A DNA stretch of 36,011 nt from Acanthamoeba sp. SK_2022b (lineage: Eukaryota; Discosea; Longamoebia; Acanthamoebidae), in the NCBI GenBank assembly GCA_027943245.1, contig JANDJZ010000395.1, forward strand, positions 1 through 36,011, in the 5' to 3' direction. This document shows, piece by piece, positions 32,131 to 36,011 of the stretch (position 1 is the stretch's first letter; every line of letters starts with the position of its first letter). The position numbers and the translations under genes are program-made. The notes under the pieces are model-generated. The model saw only the letters and a program-made list of their open reading frames with translations. It made no database searches and was not told the DNA's origin.

Positions 32131-32506
32131 ACGTCGTGAGCAAACATGTTCGTTTGTGTGGTAACGACAAATACAACACGTTCCATTCCTAAAAACCATC
32201 GCACGGCCGCGTCAATCCAAAGCTTTAGTATTTCTTACCCTTTCGTCATGCTTCCCTCTATCCCTCCTTAATCCCTTTTTGGATCCAACCTGCCTCTACC
32301 CCATGCTCGTCACCATCCAAGTCAAGGAGGACAGGAGGAATTAATTCTTGGCTAATTCCGCGCTTGGCCGGCTACACGCAGCCAGATCGGTTCATCACTC
32401 CCCATGAACTATCTTGTGGTGGTCGATGGTCTCCGCAAGCTCAGTTGAGCTCTACGCCAGGACAGGATCGAGGTCGCCACCAAAACGCGAGCAAGATCGG
32501 CGGAAC

Positions 32507-32520
32507 CTCCGGAAATTTCG
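32507..32520 (+). promoter_or_regulatory. Near-palindromic upstream element CTCCGGAAATTTCG
   Basis: Lies about 185 bp upstream of the ATG and 50 bp upstream of the TATA-like box, and shares its core with the element at 18035-18050 upstream of the paralogue. Conservation between the two otherwise diverged promoters supports function. Confidence 0.35.
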
Positions 32521-32565
32521 CAGCATTTATTCCTTGCCCTACTCTATCTCCCACCCACAACTCAC

Positions 32566-32572
32566 TTTAAAA
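32566..32572 (+). promoter_or_regulatory. Candidate TATA box of the second Pro-rich gene
   Basis: TTTAAAA about 130 bp upstream of the ATG, the same spacing as the CATAAAA box of the paralogue on the minus strand. Confidence 0.5.
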
Positions 32573-32698
32573 GGCTGAGCCTGATCCTCATTCAGTATTC
32601 AAATCATCAACAACTAACGCACAACCATCTCCAAAGTAACATCCTTACTTTCTCTTCGGACTTACTCCACCTTTCTCCCTTCCCGCACACCTTCAAAC

Positions 32699-34159
32699 AT
32701 GAGCTCCATTCCTGCCGCCCCTCTTCCCCCTAAGGCCGCTCACATCGACTTGGGTGCGCATCAGCCGCTCGACTTCCAGCATCAGCTCCTCTACAAGTCC
32801 CAGCAGCTCCGCAGCCGGGCCATCCCCATCGCGCCCCGGCCGCCCTCGCCCATGAACATTCACCGCAGGGACGCCATGCTCTCCGAGTGGAACCTTGGCG
32901 ACCAGCTCCAGCTCGCTGTGCTCCGCAGGCAGACGCGCAGCATCCCGCGCGCGCCGCCCGCTCCGGCCCCGGCTCGCATGGACATGTCGATGCAGTCGCG
33001 GCCCCTCGGCGAGCAGCTCGAGAAGGCACCCGTGAAGCTCCTCAAGCGCAACAACCGCTCGGTCGTACCTGCCGAAGTGCAGAAGGAGGCCGTGCGCGCG
33101 GCCAAGGACATGCGCAAGGCCCTCGCCGAGCACAACCCGCCCCTCGCCCCCGCCGCCCCCGCGCCCGTCCTATCCGCCTCCGCCCCGCTCGCGAAGCCTG
33201 TCGAGAAGGAGGCGGCCAAGGCGGCCAAGGAGATGACCATCGCGCACTACCCTCCTCTCGCGCCGGCCAACCCCGCTCCCGACATGATCAGCAAGGACGC
33301 CGCAAGCAGCAAGTCGCTCCAGGAGAAGCTGGTGCCCGCAGCCATCAAGACCATGCAGAACGTCGAGCACGTCGACGCGCCCGTCGCGCCCCCTGCTCCT
33401 TCGCCGTTCGAGGCCAAGCGTAAGTTCGTGATGGCAACGCCGCTCAAGGACCAGCTTGCCATGGCCGTCCAGCACAAGTCGGCCATGCGCGAGGAAAAGC
33501 TTCGCAAGGCCCAGCACCAATTCGCCCACTCGGCCCACGGCGCCCCCGTGGCCCGCTCGGTGGATAACAGCGTCGCTCCTCCCCTGCCGCCCAGGCCCGC
33601 TGAGTCTCTCGCCGCCATGGCCGCCTCGCACAAGCCGAGCCTGTCCATGGCCGCCCCCGCTCCGATCATCAGCGTCTCTCAGCCTGCCGTCGTGACCTCT
33701 ACTATTTCGATGCCCATGGCTTCCTTTGGAGGCGACCAGGGAATGCTGGACTCGGAGGAGCGCATGGGCCCGGAGACCGTGGCGCCCATCATGCCCGGTG
33801 AGATCGAGATCAAGCTCGATGGCCTCACCCGAAAGGAGAAGAAGAGCCACCGCAAGCACGCCGAGCGGGCTGCCAAGCTGAGCCCCGCCGTCGAGCCCAG
33901 GTCGGATGCCACTCTCGGCCTCAACACCACTGCCGGCAGCTCCCTGAGCCCCAACACGTCGACGGCCAACCGTGGCCGAAGGGGCTCCATCGGTCGTAAG
34001 ATCAAGGGCGCCGTGAAGGAGGTCACCGGCACCATCACGCGCAACCCGGCCAAGGTCGAGGAGGGCAAGATGCTTATGCATGGCATCGATCCTGCCACGG
34101 CCGAAGCTTCCACCGGCGCTGCCACCGCTACCACTGCTTCCGACTCGAGCCGCATCTAG
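32699..34159 (+). CDS. Pro/Ala-rich repeat protein, intronless paralogue of the gene at 15912-17839
   Basis: A single uninterrupted frame of 486 residues starting MSSIPAAPLPPKAAHIDLG. It shares the N-terminal block (HQPLDFQHQLLYK, LRSRAIP.APRPP), the central VRAAKDMRKALAEHNPPLAP and VPAAIKTMQNVEH blocks at roughly 85% identity by eye, and the C-terminal MLDSEERMG, APIMPGE, RGRRGSIG and IKGAVKEVTGTITRNPAKVE blocks. It lacks two N-terminal repeat units and the His/Glu/Val-rich segment of the longer copy, as well as its intron. Codon use is strongly GC-ended, suggesting high expression. There is no signal peptide or transmembrane helix. The C-terminal KGAVKEVTG motif recalls CsbD-like stress proteins but is short. 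Function unknown. Confidence 0.85.
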   Translation: MSSIPAAPLPPKAAHIDLGAHQPLDFQHQLLYKSQQLRSRAIPIAPRPPSPMNIHRRDAMLSEWNLGDQLQLAVLRRQTRSIPRAPPAPAPARMDMSMQSRPLGEQLEKAPVKLLKRNNRSVVPAEVQKEAVRAAKDMRKALAEHNPPLAPAAPAPVLSASAPLAKPVEKEAAKAAKEMTIAHYPPLAPANPAPDMISKDAASSKSLQEKLVPAAIKTMQNVEHVDAPVAPPAPSPFEAKRKFVMATPLKDQLAMAVQHKSAMREEKLRKAQHQFAHSAHGAPVARSVDNSVAPPLPPRPAESLAAMAASHKPSLSMAAPAPIISVSQPAVVTSTISMPMASFGGDQGMLDSEERMGPETVAPIMPGEIEIKLDGLTRKEKKSHRKHAERAAKLSPAVEPRSDATLGLNTTAGSSLSPNTSTANRGRRGSIGRKIKGAVKEVTGTITRNPAKVEEGKMLMHGIDPATAEASTGAATATTASDSSRI

Positions 34160-34562
34160 ACGACATCAACAACCTTCTCTCTCTCCACTGTCCGGTAGAA
34201 TGGTGAACGATGATCACCTTCTGCACCCTTTCACCTTAACCATAAACAACATTTCTTCGACACATTCTTTTATCCTTTCTTGGCCTTCTACGTAAAGCTG
34301 CCTTAAAAGGTAACTAGTTACGTGCCAACCAGTGGTTGGGCTGAGGTTGATGTGTACACCATCGGTTTGCTCTTGGCAGCGTGTAGCGTCGCCACTGGCC
34401 GCAGAGAGTAGTTCATCCCTTTTTCATAACTTCACGTATTCTTGTCTCCTTTCCAGTTCTTCTTCGTTTATTTGTGCTCTCTGTGCGGCGCGACGAATCG
34501 CCCAAAAGCCCATATTTTCTTTGTTTTCCGTTTCACACTTCATTTAGAAACTTTGATTCATC
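34160..34562. other. Intergenic region before the phosphatidylserine decarboxylase gene
   Basis: No coding frame with support. A 10-bp palindrome TAACTAGTTA lies at about 34311-34320, directly after CTTAAAAGG. The right part is C/T-rich leader-like sequence. Confidence 0.4.
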
Positions 34563-36011
34563 ATGTGGCGAAGCGGCTCTAAGCTTGCCTTTCCCTCGCG
34601 CGGCAACCTACCGGCCCTCTCCTGGCGCTCAGCATCCCTTCGCCTTCCCGCTTACGCGACTTTCTCTACTTCTGCCGCTCGCCCCCTTTCTCATCGCGCT
34701 GGCAGCATCCTCAGCCGCAGCTGCACCAAGCCCGCCTCCTCCCCCTCATCTACATTTAAGAGGCACAGTGCCAACAAGACTGGGAACGAAAATGGGCTGC
34801 CTCAGGAGCCCATTCGCTTGAGCACGTTGGGCAAGACAATAGAGGAGGCCTCCGCGCCAATGCGTGCTGCAGAGAAGGCCGGCAAGAAGAAGAAAAGCAC
34901 TACTCGTCGCGTCATCAATTGGGTCCTGCTGGGATCTGTCGTCGGCGTGGGCGTAGCCACCTTCGCCTTTCTCAACCAGAGCGAACCTGCCACCCCTCGG
35001 CAGGCACCGACCCCCTCCTTTCATTTCCCGATCAACCCTTTATATTATCCATTTTATTTTCAATTTGTGATGTTAATCACATCAATGGCGCCCCATTTCT
35101 GCAGATGCGAGTGTTGACGGCGATCCCCTCGCGCGCCATCTCGGCGCTGTGGGGCAAGGCCAACGACGTGGAGCTCCCGCTCTGGCTGCGCACCCGCCTC
35201 TTCCTCCTCTGGACGGTACGCCAACTCCCCCCCCACTTCTCCCTCTTTCCCTCTGCCCTCTCGTCCCGCGTCTCACATCGTGTATTGCGTGGCACGCAGT
35301 GGATGTACGACTGCAAGCTGGACGAGATGCGCGACCCGCTGGAGAGCTACAAGAACCTGGGCGAGTTCTTCACGCGCCACCTCAAGGAGGGCGTGCGGCC
35401 GATGGGCGACGGCATGGTGAGCCCCGTCGACGGCCGCGTTCTCATCTTTGGCGAGATCAAGGACGCCCAGGTCGAGCAGATCAAGGGTTGCCGCCCTCCT
35501 CTCCCTTTGCACACACACGACGCGCGCGCTGACCGTTCGGGACAACCGCTGCAGGACTCACGTACGAGCTCGAGTCGCTTCTGGGCGACACCAAGCTGCA
35601 CCTCAAGGTGCAGGACAAGAACGAGGCGCAGGGGCGGCCCGACAAGAAGCTCTACCACGTGGTGATCTACCTCGCGCCGGGCGACTACCACGGCATCCAC
35701 ACGCCCGTCGACATGACCGTCTCCCACCGACGCCACTTCCCGGGCCACCTGTTCCCCGTGGCCCCGACCGTGGTGAACCTCATCAAGGGCCTCTTTGCCC
35801 TCAACGAGCGCGTGGCGCTCCTCGGCAAGTGGGAGCACGGCTTCTACTCGCTGATCCCCGTGGGCGCCACCAACGTCGGTTCCATCGCCCTCTCCATCGA
35901 AGAGGTGCCACTCCTCCTCTCCCCCCCAACGCCTTCACCCAAGCCCCCCCTCCCATCGCTCACGTGTCGTTGTGTGGTTGGACGCGCGCAGGAGTTCCGG
36001 ACCAATCAGGC
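34563..36011 (+). CDS. PSD: Mitochondrial phosphatidylserine decarboxylase, 3' end beyond window
   Basis: Five exons are visible: 34563-35003, 35105-35215, 35300-35486, 35555-35904 and 35992 to the edge. The N-terminus is a mitochondrial presequence ([15 protein letters not shown], rich in Arg/Ser), followed by a single inner-membrane helix at 117-137 ([20 protein letters not shown]). The enzyme decarboxylates phosphatidylserine to phosphatidylethanolamine with a self-generated pyruvoyl group. Family landmarks are [37 protein letters not shown] (catalytic Asp), [13 protein letters not shown] (catalytic His), [30 protein letters not shown]. The self-cleavage motif (Gly-Ser-Thr type) lies beyond the right edge. 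Intron 1 has a GC donor (CAG then GCACCG at 35004), in phase 0; reading through it would reach a stop soon after 35100. Confidence 0.93.

Larger units (their letters stand above)
32131..32698. other. Intergenic region with the promoter of the second Pro-rich gene
   Basis: No coding frame of note or RNA gene. The first 150 bp are the DPE2 3' flank. The right part contains a GGAAATTTC palindrome, a TTTAAAA box and a C/T-rich leader before the ATG at 32699. Confidence 0.5.

Overview
The window looks like nuclear DNA of a free-living amoeba, most probably Acanthamoeba (A. castellanii or a close relative). The evidence is GC-rich coding sequence with strong third-position GC bias, many short introns (mostly about 60-150 nt) with less GC-rich interiors, a U2 snRNA gene, and a gene content that fits Acanthamoeba: a processive cellulose-synthase-like enzyme, a secreted Cys-rich protein with a Thr/Lys/His spacer resembling the Leo cyst-wall lectins, and a DPE2-type glucanotransferase. 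No bacterial operon or CRISPR structure is present. Exon structures below were assembled by hand from reading frame, splice-site phase and protein-family conservation.

Layout. 1-253 (-): AT-rich open frame running off the left edge, possibly a retroelement fragment. 645-1182 (+): small mucin-like membrane protein. 1368-3232 (-): RNA polymerase III subunit RPC7/RPC31 with a SAP-like insert, divergent from 3417-4683 (+): tRNA (guanine-N7)-methyltransferase (METTL1/Trm8). 5340-6433 (-): Cys-rich single-pass membrane protein of unknown role. 7883-12268 (+): large GT2 cellulose-synthase-like protein with an N-terminal multi-pass TMEM198/DUF4203-like region. 12676-14280 (+): NYN/PIN-like putative RNase. 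14729-15809 (+): Leo-type lectin. 15912-17839 (-): Pro-rich repeat protein. 18410-23567 (-): about 1450-residue protein resembling the BLOC-2 subunit HPS6, divergent from 23747-25841 (+): VMP1. 26089-26267 (-): U2 snRNA. 27324-32130 (+): DPE2, 22 exons. 32699-34159 (+): intronless paralogue of the 15912-17839 gene. 34563 to the right edge (+): mitochondrial phosphatidylserine decarboxylase, truncated by the window.

Biology. Three plus-strand genes can be read together as encystation biology: DPE2 (maltose and glycogen turnover that can supply glucose), the cellulose-synthase-like enzyme (polymer made at the membrane) and the Leo-type lectin (a wall protein expected to bind cellulose). This is an inference from family knowledge; nothing here shows co-regulation. 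The most unusual sequence-level signals are several GC-AG introns, an intron whose ends are bridged by a C11:G11 stem, 3' splice sites preceded by purine homopolymers, the inverted pair of Pro-rich paralogues with similar promoter layout, and a U2 gene with a TATA box near -30.
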